Under the pieces are notes generated by a model that had not been told where the DNA came from, ran no database searches, and saw only the letters and a list, made by a program, of their open reading frames with translations. Positions 55,534-64,000 of a stretch of DNA of 64,000 bases are shown here, piece after piece (within the stretch, counting starts at the first letter, position 1; each line of letters opens with the position of its first letter). The DNA comes from Dryocosmus kuriphilus (Eukaryota; Arthropoda; Insecta; Hymenoptera; Cynipidae). The translations under genes were made by a program, and so were the position numbers. The stretch is from positions 70,713,348 through 70,777,347 of the forward strand of contig CM076197.1 in assembly GCA_038277395.1 (NCBI GenBank), in the 5' to 3' direction.

Positions 55534-55665
55534 AAAATCAAATCCCCCTCCATACAAAAATTGTGATATTTGCGTTTTCTGATATTTTTATTATTTCGCA
55601 ACATAGTCCATTAGATTTAAGTTAGTTTATAAGCTATTTGTATATGTTTTTATACAAAAAATATT

Positions 55666-55671
55666 AATAAA
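55666..55671 (+). terminator. poly(A) signal of the EF-hand gene
   Basis: AATAAA 133 bp after the stop codon, followed by GT-containing AT-rich sequence. 55,672-55,906 holds nothing recognisable. Confidence 0.6.
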
Positions 55672-55906
55672 TAAGTGAAATAATACAGTTAAATTAATTT
55701 ACGTTCGGTAGCACAGCTATTCAGAAATTGAGAATCATCAAAGTTTTTGAACACTCGTTTACTTTTGTACTGCCAACCCAATGCTAAATCGATTTAGATT
55801 CGAAATTGCTAAATGTCGAATGATTTAGTTTGAAATTGTCTGTTTTAAAAATATTTGAGCTTCAACTGTTCTTTATTTCAACACTTGCTTTTGAACATAT
55901 TGATAT

Positions 55907-56093
55907 GTCAAAAGCATGTATGCCTTATGTTTGGTAAGTAGGTCCAAAAATGAAAAAAATGGCATCAACTCTATACGTTTGTATGAACCATGGCAATGCA
56001 AGTACACGTCAGAGTTCATACAAACGTATAGAGTTGACGCTATTTTCATTTTTGGACCTGCTCCCCAAAACATAAGGCATACATGCTTTTGAC
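55907..56093. repeat. Long near-perfect hairpin (foldback MITE)
   Basis: Arms of about 80 bp, starting GTCAAAAGCATGTATGCCTT, with inner ends around AACTCTATACGTTTGTATGAA, flank a ~24-bp loop. Few mismatches are visible. It lies 370 bp downstream of the EF-hand gene stop. If transcribed it would form long double-stranded RNA. No coding capacity. Confidence 0.75.
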
Positions 56094-56589
56094 TGCACAT
56101 TTTTTGAATTGTAAATAATTCTTGAATTTATAACGTTTTCAAAAAGAATGCGTTCTATTTTAAAAGTTTAATTTTTAAATTGATGCAATTAGAAGGGGTC
56201 TACCGGAAATCATTAAAAGACTCGGATTTCAACTAGAAGACGTATAAAAAGTCGCATTAGTCACATAAAATGACAGAAAAAGTCGCGTGGAATTTTATCA
56301 TTATTGGAAACTTTTAAACGGGTTGTCATTCAAAAATTTGAAACTTTTTGTAAAAGATCAAACATCCGAAACTTGTTCTTTATTTTTTTACTATTTGATC
56401 AAATTTTCGTATTTCGAAAATAATTTCTTTTTAAATTACACACTAACTTAAATTATAGATGCTAGTTTGCTATTTTGTCAACATTTCATGAAATTTTTTA
56501 TATACATTTTTTTACTCCATTTCTTATACTAGACTTGTAGAGGGTTGTTGCTACAGAATTTGAAATTCCAGGGCTTTTCCAGATTTTTT
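56094..56589. other. Unassigned AT-rich spacer
   Basis: I see no gene, RNA gene or recognisable repeat here. Confidence 0.4.
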
Positions 56590-56912
56590 CAACTTCCTTC
56601 GAAAGTTATCGCGACCACAGACGACGACAACGACAACAGACAGACACCGTCGTAAAAACCGTTTTTTCTGACTCAGGGGGTCTCAAAACGTGGAGATTTC
56701 ATGAAATCCGCGAAAGTCAAATTTTACATAAATCTAATACCTTCTCTGATGAGAATGTAAAAAATTGCATTTTTCAGCCAAACTATGTAAAAAATTAAGA
56801 AATTTACATTTTAAATATAATTTAATTGATTGGTGAGCGCGAGAAACGTGATGAGAATGCGCCTGAGTGGCGGGCAGATTTTTCAATAACTTTTAATAAC
56901 TTTTTATTGACT
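56590..56912 (+). repeat. Family X terminal fragment (copy 13)
   Basis: From CTTCGAAAGTTATCGCGACC through (GACAAC)n, GTCTCAAAACGTGGAG and GATGAGAATGTAA at 56,760, then a decayed GC end (GTGGCGGGCAGATT near 56,865). The LTR retrotransposon lies immediately to the right. Confidence 0.65.
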
Positions 56913-56916
56913 GTAT

Positions 56917-57121
56917 TGTCAAGTGATCACCCCACTTCCAGACACTCCCAAAATGCCCTCAGGGAAATGAATTTATTAATACGTCATCAACCTTAGTCTA
57001 TAAAAAGAGGATTGGCTTCATTCCTCAGTTCAAAAAACTCTGTATCTATAGTTTTGGTACCAGCTCTGCTGGAAATAAATACTTTTTAAAAACTTATATT
57101 TATATATTTTTTGAGAGGACA
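56917..57121 (+). repeat. 5' LTR with TATA, initiator and poly(A) signal
   Basis: 205 bp, TGTCAAGTGATC...GAGAGGACA. TATAAAAAG at 56,999 and TCAGTT with A at 57,027 form a core promoter. AATAAA lies at 57,074-57,079. Confidence 0.88.
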
Positions 57122-57654
57122 TAAATGGCGATCCTGCCAGGATAACTCTAATATAAAAATCTGCTAAGACCCTGAAGATATAGATATCTAGAGAACTCCC
57201 GGAAAAACACAATCCAAGGAAAACTTAATTTTTGAGTACGCAAAATTTGCTGAGACCCTGGAAATAAAAGGCGTACTACAAAACAAGACTTCAGATATTT
57301 GGAGATCCTCATCTACGACCCTGAGGATAAAGAAACATCAAGAAGAAGTCATCGCAGAACCTGCAATAGGAAATTGTTCTCAATAATTCAACAAATAAAT
57401 TTGCAAGAGTATAAATCCTCTTTATCGTCTGAGTTAGGGAACAGAGAGAGAACTGAGAATTGTTAACTCAATCAGGTAAAAACGTTCGCTCTCTGGTGAG
57501 GTCAAGTTTGCAGAATTTATGAATTATTGAAAACAAAAGAGCAAAACAAAATTATACCATAACAGAACTCTGTCGTGGAATAATCTTTGAGCTCTAGAAA
57601 TCATGTCAAAGTCGCTGTTCCTGATCGACTTAATGGTAAATATCATTACTATCG
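57122..57654 (+). other. Leader with probable tRNA primer-binding site
   Basis: TGGCGATCCTGCCAGG begins at about 57,126, four bases after the LTR, in the position and with the TGG start of a primer-binding site; an arginine-type tRNA is a guess. The rest of the leader has repeated ACCCTG-A words and no long frame. Confidence 0.5.
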
Positions 57655-58948
57655 ATGTTCAGTGAATACCGTGACAAAAGTGATTCAAGCGTCTCAACTG
57701 TTTCTACATTGACTAGTGACGAAACAACAAATACAGAAACCTTGACAAATTTCTACGAGACAAGCGAAAATAACTCATACTTCACACAGAAGCGAAGAAT
57801 AAACATTACACCTTCAAAAATGCTAGGGACAATGAAAAAGTTTTTATCAATGGAAAACATTCAAGGAGCAACAAAAGAAGAGCTAACCGCGCAATTCTTT
57901 GAGATGAAAAACGTCCTTCGCGACGCCCAAGATAAATTGGCAAGAATCAACATGAATTCCCCAGCAAATTTAACAACCCCCACCGCTCCAAACGAGAATG
58001 AGGATGAAAAAGAAGAAGAAGAGGAAATCAGCGACGCCGAACACAAACGAATAAATCGATACTTAGAAGGAATTGGCGATTATGATGGCACCGAGGATGT
58101 AGAAGCTTTTTTGGACCAATTGAAACCCGTGTTGGATAGATACAAAACCGCTCGTGCCATTGTATTACAGGAAGTTCTGTTCAGAATTCGAGCAAAGAAA
58201 CTGAAAAAAGAGGCCCACACCGTAGCTAATCGAGTGAGACCTTTAACACCAAAGGACTGACAGACGCATTCAGACTTGCATTTGGAAATAAAGGGAAGAA
58301 CTTTGACCAATTATCTGAGGAAAGGAACAATATGTACCAAGGCCTTACAGAAAGAATGGAAAACTTCGTAAAGCGATATTCAGAAGTCGACAAACAACTC
58401 CAAAGAGCACTCGATTATGAACCTGACCATTATCGCAACGCCAGAAGGCAAATCGAGGAAGTGCATAGAGTTAGGAACTTTATACGAGCACTCAAATTCG
58501 AAGTAAAGATTGCGGTAATGAACAGAAACCCAATAAGGTTAAACGATGCTTTTCACATAGCAATACAGGAAGAAAAAGAATACATAGAAAACGAAAAAAG
58601 AAGATTTACAGCGAATCAAAGAATACAAAATAAAAAACAAATGTTCCAGAAAGAAACTCATCCTCCAAATAAAGACATGAAGAAGGACGAGAAATGATAA
58701 GGAATATTAAGCCTACAGAAACTTGTTCATTTTGTAGAAAACCCGGCCACACTGAGAGTCAGTGTTACACGAAAAAGAACAGGGAAAATTTTCAGAAGCG
58801 AGCATTTCCAAACAAAGACCCGCCAAAGAAAACATACCTGACAGAAGAACAAGATTGGGAAGAATATACACCAATGAAGGAGGAAAAGGACATCCCTACG
58901 TCAAGCTACGACTACGAGGATACAGATGTTCAAAAGGATTATTGGTAG
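57655..58948 (+). pseudogene. gag: gag, broken into three frames
   Basis: First frame 57,655-58,260: Ser/Thr-rich start, acidic linker (EDEKEEEEE), then the capsid-like GIGDYDGTEDVEAFLDQLKP. A frameshift near 58,235 moves the capsid domain to a second frame (58,332-58,697: LTERMENFVKRYSEVDKQL, HRVRNFIRALKFEVK). A third frame (from about 58,694) carries a zinc knuckle CSFCRKPGHTESQC (CX2CX4HX4C), which binds genomic RNA. At least the first shift, and probably the second, is damage rather than programmed frameshifting. The protein would form particles if intact. Confidence 0.85.
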
Positions 58949-61233
58949 ATAGTGGAAGTCCAGAGTCTTTTATAAAAAAAAGACATCTGATAATGGAAGA
59001 ATGCGAACCAGAGAAACTAGAAGAAAAAGACAAAAAACAATTTGAAATTGTAAACGGCATCCATAAAATAATTGGTAAATGCACACTATCATCAAAGTCA
59101 GAATCCCATAAATTCAATGTAATGAAACAAGATTTTCCTACAGAATTTGACGGAATTATAGGGAGAGACTGGCTGAATAAATATAAAGCGAAAGTAAATT
59201 TTGAGGAAAGTTTACTTGAGTTGCCAGAAGTGAAGTTTAAATTGTACGGAAACGATCAACCAACGGTATTTTCAATAAAACAAATACGAGATGCCTCTGA
59301 GCACATGAACACGTTTACAAAACAAACTTCTGAGTCATGTGACACGCAATTAATAAACCATAAAAAAGGAATGAACACGTTCAAAACAAGAACCTCTGAG
59401 CCATCCATAGCGCCGATATTAGATAACAAAAAGCCTCAAGCAGAAAGGAAAATTCTTTTAGAAAAATGGTATCTAAAAGAAAAAACCATTCCGATATTCA
59501 TAACCAAGAATGAAGAAAGATTAAAGGAACTAATAGACAAATGTCAATTAAGTTACTTATCAGAAACTCTACAAGGGAAACTAAAAGACTTAATTATAGA
59601 ATATCAGGATATATTCTATCTAAAAGAAGACCCGATGCCAGCCGTGTCAGATATAACACATAAAATAAATTTAGACACTAATAAACCAATTAGTGTACCA
59701 TTATACAAACACCCGATCTCTCTGCAACCAGAGATAGAGAGACAGATCGAAGAATATGAACAAAAAGGAATGATACGTCCCTCATTTTCGCCTTATCAGG
59801 CCAATGTATGGCTAGTAAAAAAAAAATTGACTCCAGTGGACAACAGAAATGGAGATTAGTCATGGACTTCAGGAAACTAAACGAACACACCGTTCAAGAT
59901 AATTTTCCCCTACCATCTATCGAAGAAATTCTTTGTCTACTTGGGAGAGCCAAATTCATGTCAAGCTTCGACATGGCAAATGGATTTTATCAAGTCCCAA
60001 TGGATAAAAATGACATTCAAAAGACTGCTTTCTCAATTAACGCATAAAGGACACTGGGAGTGGCTAAGAATGCCAATGGGATTGATTAATAGTCCCGCGA
60101 CTTACCAGAGAATGGTTAATTACAAATTAAAAGGGTTAATAGGTAAAATATGTTTCATTTACCTTGACGATCTTATAGTTATTGGATCCACGGAAGAGGA
60201 ACACACAAAGAATTTGAAAACAATCTTCGAAAGATTAAGGGAAACAAAACTAATCTTACAACCTGATAAATGCATGTATATGCAAAAAGAATTAGAATAC
60301 TTAGGACATTCGGTAGGCCCGGGAGGCGTAAAGCCATTAACAAAAAATGTAGAAAAGGTCTTGCAGTTTCCAAGACCCAACAATTTAAAAGAATTAGAAA
60401 GATTCCTCGGTTTGGCCTCATACTATAGGAAATTCATACCTAATTTTGCAAAAATTGCACACCCATTGAATCGATTAAAAAGTAAAAATGTGACGTTCGA
60501 CTGGAATACCAAATGTGAAGAAGCATTTAGGAAATTAAAGGAAATATTAACAACCTATCCTGTCTTAAGACATCCAGATGTGAAAAAACCATTTATTTTA
60601 CACACGGATGCCTCTAACGAGGGGATAGGAGTTATTCTAAATCAACAAGATGAGGGGGGGAACGAATATCCCATTTCCTACGCCAGCAGAAGTTTGAGCG
60701 CCGCTGAAAAAAACTATTCAGCTACAGAAAAAGAACTGACTGCCATATCTTGGGGAATTAAACAATATCACCACTTGTTATATGAACAGAAATATAAAGT
60801 TTACACCGACCACCAACCGATCAAAGGACTCTTAACAGCTCGTCACGATAACATGTCCTCAAGATTGTTTAGACTTACACAAAAACTAACTGACTACCAA
60901 TTGGACGTAATCTACAAGAAAGGAAAGTTAAATACTAATGCGGATGCACTCAGTAGAGGATTCCCGATAGAACCCCAACCAAGCACGAGCACAGGACCAA
61001 GAATAACAGAAGAAATAATTTTAACACCAGAAGAAATTAAAATGATAGAAGAAACATTGGGAGAAGAAAATTTAAAATATCTAGAAAAAACCACTACAGA
61101 AGAAGAACCCGCCTCAGAAGACGAATCAGATATACCACTAAACAAAAGAATGGAGAAACTAACAAAACCAGGAACAATTCCAAACGAAGTAACAGATAAT
61201 CAAGAAAAGACAAACAGACGATATTCTCAATGA
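58840..61233 (+). pseudogene. pol: pol: protease, reverse transcriptase, RNase H; integrase missing
   Basis: Protease active-site loop LLVDSGSPESF (about 58,940-58,970) and FDGIIGRDWL. The reverse transcriptase starts near ITHKINLDTNKPISVPLYKH. The frame shifts at an A10 run (59,817-59,826) and again near 60,045. Fingers and palm therefore lie in different frames: KWRLVMDFRKLNEHT and SSFDMANGFYQVP in one, WLRMPMGLINSPATYQR and FIYLDDLIVIG (intact YxDD) in another. RNase H follows (ILHTDASNEGIGVIL, YTDHQPIKGLL, NTNADALSRGF). About 85 residues later the frame stops. There is no HHCC or DDE integrase. Confidence 0.9.
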
Positions 61234-62407
61234 ATTAGGGGATGCAATAGCCGAAGCCAAGCAAGGAAAAATTTCTCCGAAAGTGATAGAACTAAATAAT
61301 TTTATAAAAGCTCTACGCGCAATAGAAACGAATATGTTGAAAGATCTACCATACCCGCTTGACGATGCCAATTATTTTTTATATTTAAAAATCAGCACAG
61401 TAGATATCGTTTTCATCAATTATAGAATCATCTACAGAATCCATACGCCAATTCCAGATAAAGAAGACTACAATATAATTAGATTAGTAACGCTACCATG
61501 GAAAGAAACAGAGTCCCTAGGAATAATTACAAACTATTACATCATGAAAGGAATACACGAAGGAGAATTAGCAGTCCCTAGGGATAAAACATCATATGCA
61601 TATATAGACGCTGACAAATGTAAACACGCAGGAAAATTACATTTCTGTAAGAATAACACACCACTCAGGAAGATAACAACAGAAGAATCTTGTCTAGAAC
61701 AAATAATGAACAACAAGGGCAAGAACTGTGAAAGAAAATACTTTAAGCTACAAAAAACATTTATTTACACATTTAGCAACGGATATGAATGGTATATACT
61801 GCCAGTGAAGGAAGAAAAAATATCAATACAATGCCCAGGAATGAAAGAGGCTACCAGGGAAATAAAAGAACCCTCAAAATTAATGTTAGGGGATCACTGT
61901 AGAGCATCTACAAATTCGGAAATCTTTCTGCCAGCAATAAACGAAGCCAAACCAGTAGAAGGAATACAAATTTCATTTAACCTATCCCAAATTGAAAAAG
62001 ATATATTAAAAGAAGAAACGATAAAACTACCAGAATTTCATGAGACACACATCGACCTACAGCAGTTAAAAGAATCAGCAGTAAACCTTCAAACAGCCCA
62101 AGAAGAATACGAAAACTTGTTAAAATCCAGACGACAACACGAATGGTGGATGAGAGGACAATCAATATTAGAAAAACTGGGATATACCGCAATTGTGATC
62201 ATAATCGCGGTCATCATTTATAAATGTGGATGTGGAAGAATACTAAAAAAAAGATGGTGTAACCCCTGCATAAAAATCATATATAAAAAATCATTAATCG
62301 CACATAATATAAACGCTCCAACATCCTTAAACAACCATCCTGAAAGCATACCTTTAACCTTTCCAAAATTTCCCTTTAAAACTATTTTCACAGATGAGGA
62401 GAGATAA
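61193..62407 (+). CDS. env: env-like gene, N-terminally truncated
   Basis: Open from 61,193 to the stop at 62,407 and overlapping the end of pol. It begins with LNELGDAIAEAKQGKISP, which resembles a segment internal to F-like/errantivirus envelope proteins. There is no signal peptide, receptor-binding part, furin site or fusion peptide ahead of it. Cys-containing ectodomain blocks follow (ADKCKHAGKLHFCKNN, SCLEQIMNNKGKNC), then a helical stem, a transmembrane segment (about YTAIVIIIAVIIYKCGCG) and a basic cytoplasmic tail. A surface-displayed or functional product is not expected from this truncated frame. Confidence 0.75.
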   Translation, partial: QIIKKRQTDDILNELGDAIAEAKQGKISPKVIELNNFIKALRAIETNMLKDLPYPLDDANYFLYLKISTVDIVFINYRIIYRIHTPIPDKEDYNIIRLVTLPWKETESLGIITNYYIMKGIHEGELAVPRDKTSYAYIDADKCKHAGKLHFCKNNTPLRKITTEESCLEQIMNNKGKNCERKYFKLQKTFIYTFSNGYEWYILPVKEEKISIQCPGMKEATREIKEPSKLMLGDHCRASTNSEIFLPAINEAKPVEGIQISFNLSQIEKDILKEETIKLPEFHETHIDLQQLKESAVNLQTAQEEYENLLKSRRQHEWWMRGQSILEKLGYTAIVIIIAVIIYKCGCGRILKKRWCNPCIKIIYKKSLIAHNINAPTSLNNHPESIPLTFPKFPFKTIFTDEER

Positions 62408-62470
62408 CATGGAATTTGAAGGATTCAGCTTCTCTTCAGACACTAATTCATCAACCCTAGGGGACGAAGG

Positions 62471-62677
62471 TGTCAAGTGATCACCCCACTTCCAGACACT
62501 CCCAAAATGCCCTCAGGGAGAATTTATTAATACGTCATCAACCTTAGTCTATAAAAAGAGGATTGGCTTCATAGCTCCTCAGTTCAAACTCAAACTCTGT
62601 ATCTATTAGTTTTGGTACCAGCTCTGCTGGAAATAAATACTTTTTAAAAAACTATATTTATATTTTTTGAGAGGACA
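62471..62677 (+). repeat. 3' LTR
   Basis: 207 bp, TGTCAAGTGATC...GAGAGGACA. It differs from the 5' LTR by small indels, e.g. CAGGGAGAATTT against CAGGGAAATGAATTT. The purine-rich AGGGGACGAAGG directly upstream is the likely polypurine tract. Confidence 0.9.
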
Positions 62678-62689
62678 GTATAGTAATGT

Positions 62690-63612
62690 ATTTTTTGATT
62701 AAAAGAACGGTATTATACGTTTAATGAAGAAAGTATGGGTTGTATCAAAAAATGGCTTCAAGAGAATTTGTAGGTCTTTGGAAGGTGAATAATTCTGCTT
62801 CTTGATATTTTCACGTATCCCGCACACTTTTGCTGAAAAGTGGTTTTCTTTATATTTCATAACATGTTTCACGAATAACTCAAAAACTAAGCGGCTGCTC
62901 AAAAAAAATGATAGAAAATTTGTAGATCTTTTTGCGGTGAATAACTTTGTTTTTATTATATCATTTTTCTGTCTTGCATAGTTTGGCGGGAAATTTGAAA
63001 TTTTTTATTTTTAGTAACGTTTTATCGATTAAAACCAAAACCGTGCATTTTATCAAAAAATGGTTAAAACAAAATTGGTAAATATCTTTGAATTGAACAA
63101 CTTTGATCTTTACCATTTTTTTGTATCTTGAATATTTTGGCGGGAAACCAGAGTTTTTTAATTTTAATAGCGTTTTCTTGATTAAAACAAAAACCGTCCA
63201 TTTTATCAAAAAACGGTTAAGATAAAATTTATAAATTCTTTTGAGATGAACAATTTTACTTTCTTACATTTTTTTTGTATCTCTCATAGTTTAGCCGGAA
63301 AATGGATTTTTTGATTTTGTGAAAACCGTTTTTGATGGATAAAACCATAACTGTTGGTCAAAAACCGCTGGTTAACGAACTGGTCCTTTCTTTTTACCCC
63401 TTACAGAAGTCTACCAAAGCGCACTCCAATCCGATTAGTCCTTCGAAAGTTATCGCGACCACAGACGACGACAACGACAACAGACAGAAAGACACGGTCG
63501 TAAAAACCGTTTTTTTCTGACTCAGGGGGTCTCAAAACGTGGAGATTTCATGAAATCCGCGAAAGTCAAATTTTACATAAATCTAATACCTTCTCTGATG
63601 AGAATGTAAAAA
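62690..63612 (+). repeat. Family X copy 14, partial
   Basis: AT-rich internal blocks, the GATGGATAAAACCATAACTG block, a short (GACAAC)n tract near 63,465 and terminal GATGAGAATGTAA. The GC mini-hairpin end is absent. The last ~170 bp match copy 13 almost base for base, including GCGACCACAGACGACGAC. Confidence 0.7.
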
Positions 63613-64000
63613 GTAATCGAACTCGTGGTTTTACGGAATGAAGACATTAACAAAAATGCCTACCTGCTTATAATTTCAAACTCACGATTTCATTTTTCGA
63701 TTTTAAAAATCGAGGCGAAAAAATATCTCGTAATATCTTCGTAATTTACATTTCTTCAAAAACACAGAAACCATTTTCTTCAAGAAATTCTAATGGATTC
63801 AAAAATGTTCTAACGTATTTTAAGGATTTCACAGGATTTTTACATGCATTTTAAGGATTTGAAGATATTTCACTGGATTTCAAAGTTTTTAAAGGCTTCA
63901 AAAATATTTTTAAAGGAATCTCGAGGAATTTCAAAATTTGGAAAGATTTTAAAAGTTTTTAAAAAATATCTTTAAGAAATTAAATATATTTTAATGATTT
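63613..64000. other. AT-rich stretch with degenerate AAGGATTTCA-like words
   Basis: From about 63,790 to the end, imperfect AAGGATTT/GGATTTCA words recur every 20-40 bp. No gene seen. Confidence 0.4.

Larger units (their letters stand above)
56917..62677 (+). mobile_element. Errantivirus-like (Gypsy-class) LTR retrotransposon, defective
   Basis: 5,761 bp bounded by LTRs (56,917-57,121 and 62,471-62,677) and a 4-bp target duplication GTAT (56,913-56,916 and 62,678-62,681). Order: LTR, leader, gag, protease, reverse transcriptase, RNase H, env-like, LTR. Integrase is absent. gag and pol contain frameshifts beyond any normal gag-pol shift. The two LTRs are very similar but differ by several small indels, so the insertion is moderately recent. 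Confidence 0.92.

Noticed and set aside
13968..63520. Recurring frames starting MMDKTITVGQK and their antisense counterparts
   Set aside because: They are translations of the non-coding family X block. Lengths differ with the microsatellite, frames break in many copies and both strands are equally open.

Overview
The window is eukaryotic and most likely from an insect. Evidence: a host gene of six exons with GT-AG introns, TATA plus TCAGT core promoters, and a dense set of arthropod-type mobile elements (Polinton, Penelope, mariner, non-LTR, Gypsy-class LTR, CACTG-type). The sequence is AT-rich. A hymenopteran is plausible but cannot be shown from the sequence alone.

Layout. 1-12.2 kb: a nearly complete Polinton/Maverick (adintovirus-like) element. 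It carries integrase with a chromodomain, a fibre-like protein, a conserved unknown, packaging ATPase, a PLA2-bearing minor virion protein, adenain-like protease, penton, a 53-residue protein, major capsid protein, another conserved unknown, and protein-primed DNA polymerase. Only the polymerase is visibly broken. 12.2-13.7 kb: a complex tandem repeat with clustered TTCNNNGAA sites, then a GA microsatellite. 13.8-25 kb, with further copies at 36.9-40, 44.5-46.8, 52.2, 56.6 and 62.7 kb: a dispersed repeat, here called family X, with strand-polar GC mini-hairpins at one end and a GATGAGAATGTAA end at the other. Its copies often sit in inverted pairs and have absorbed a solo LTR, a non-LTR element, a SINE, a CACTG-type element and a mariner. 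25.6-36.9 kb: a satellite, with old diverged monomers flanking a homogeneous array of 17 copies of a ~390-bp dimer. 40-44.3 kb: a hammerhead-like RNA motif, a ~131-bp tandem repeat, an AT microsatellite and a Penelope-like element with a dead active site. 46.8-49 kb: foldback and MITE-like DNA. 49.6-55.5 kb: the only convincing host gene, an EF-hand sarcoplasmic calcium-binding protein or calexcitin relative with an unusual N-terminal extension. 56.9-62.7 kb: an errantivirus-like LTR retrotransposon with both LTRs and a 4-bp target duplication, frameshifted and lacking integrase.

How the parts work together. In the Polinton, five gene starts share a TATA element 31-33 bp upstream of a TCAGT-like initiator. 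These include an interlocked divergent promoter between ATPase and the PLA2 protein, which suggests coordinated virion-gene expression. The rest is an accretion of nested insertions around one host gene; the nesting gives a relative chronology.
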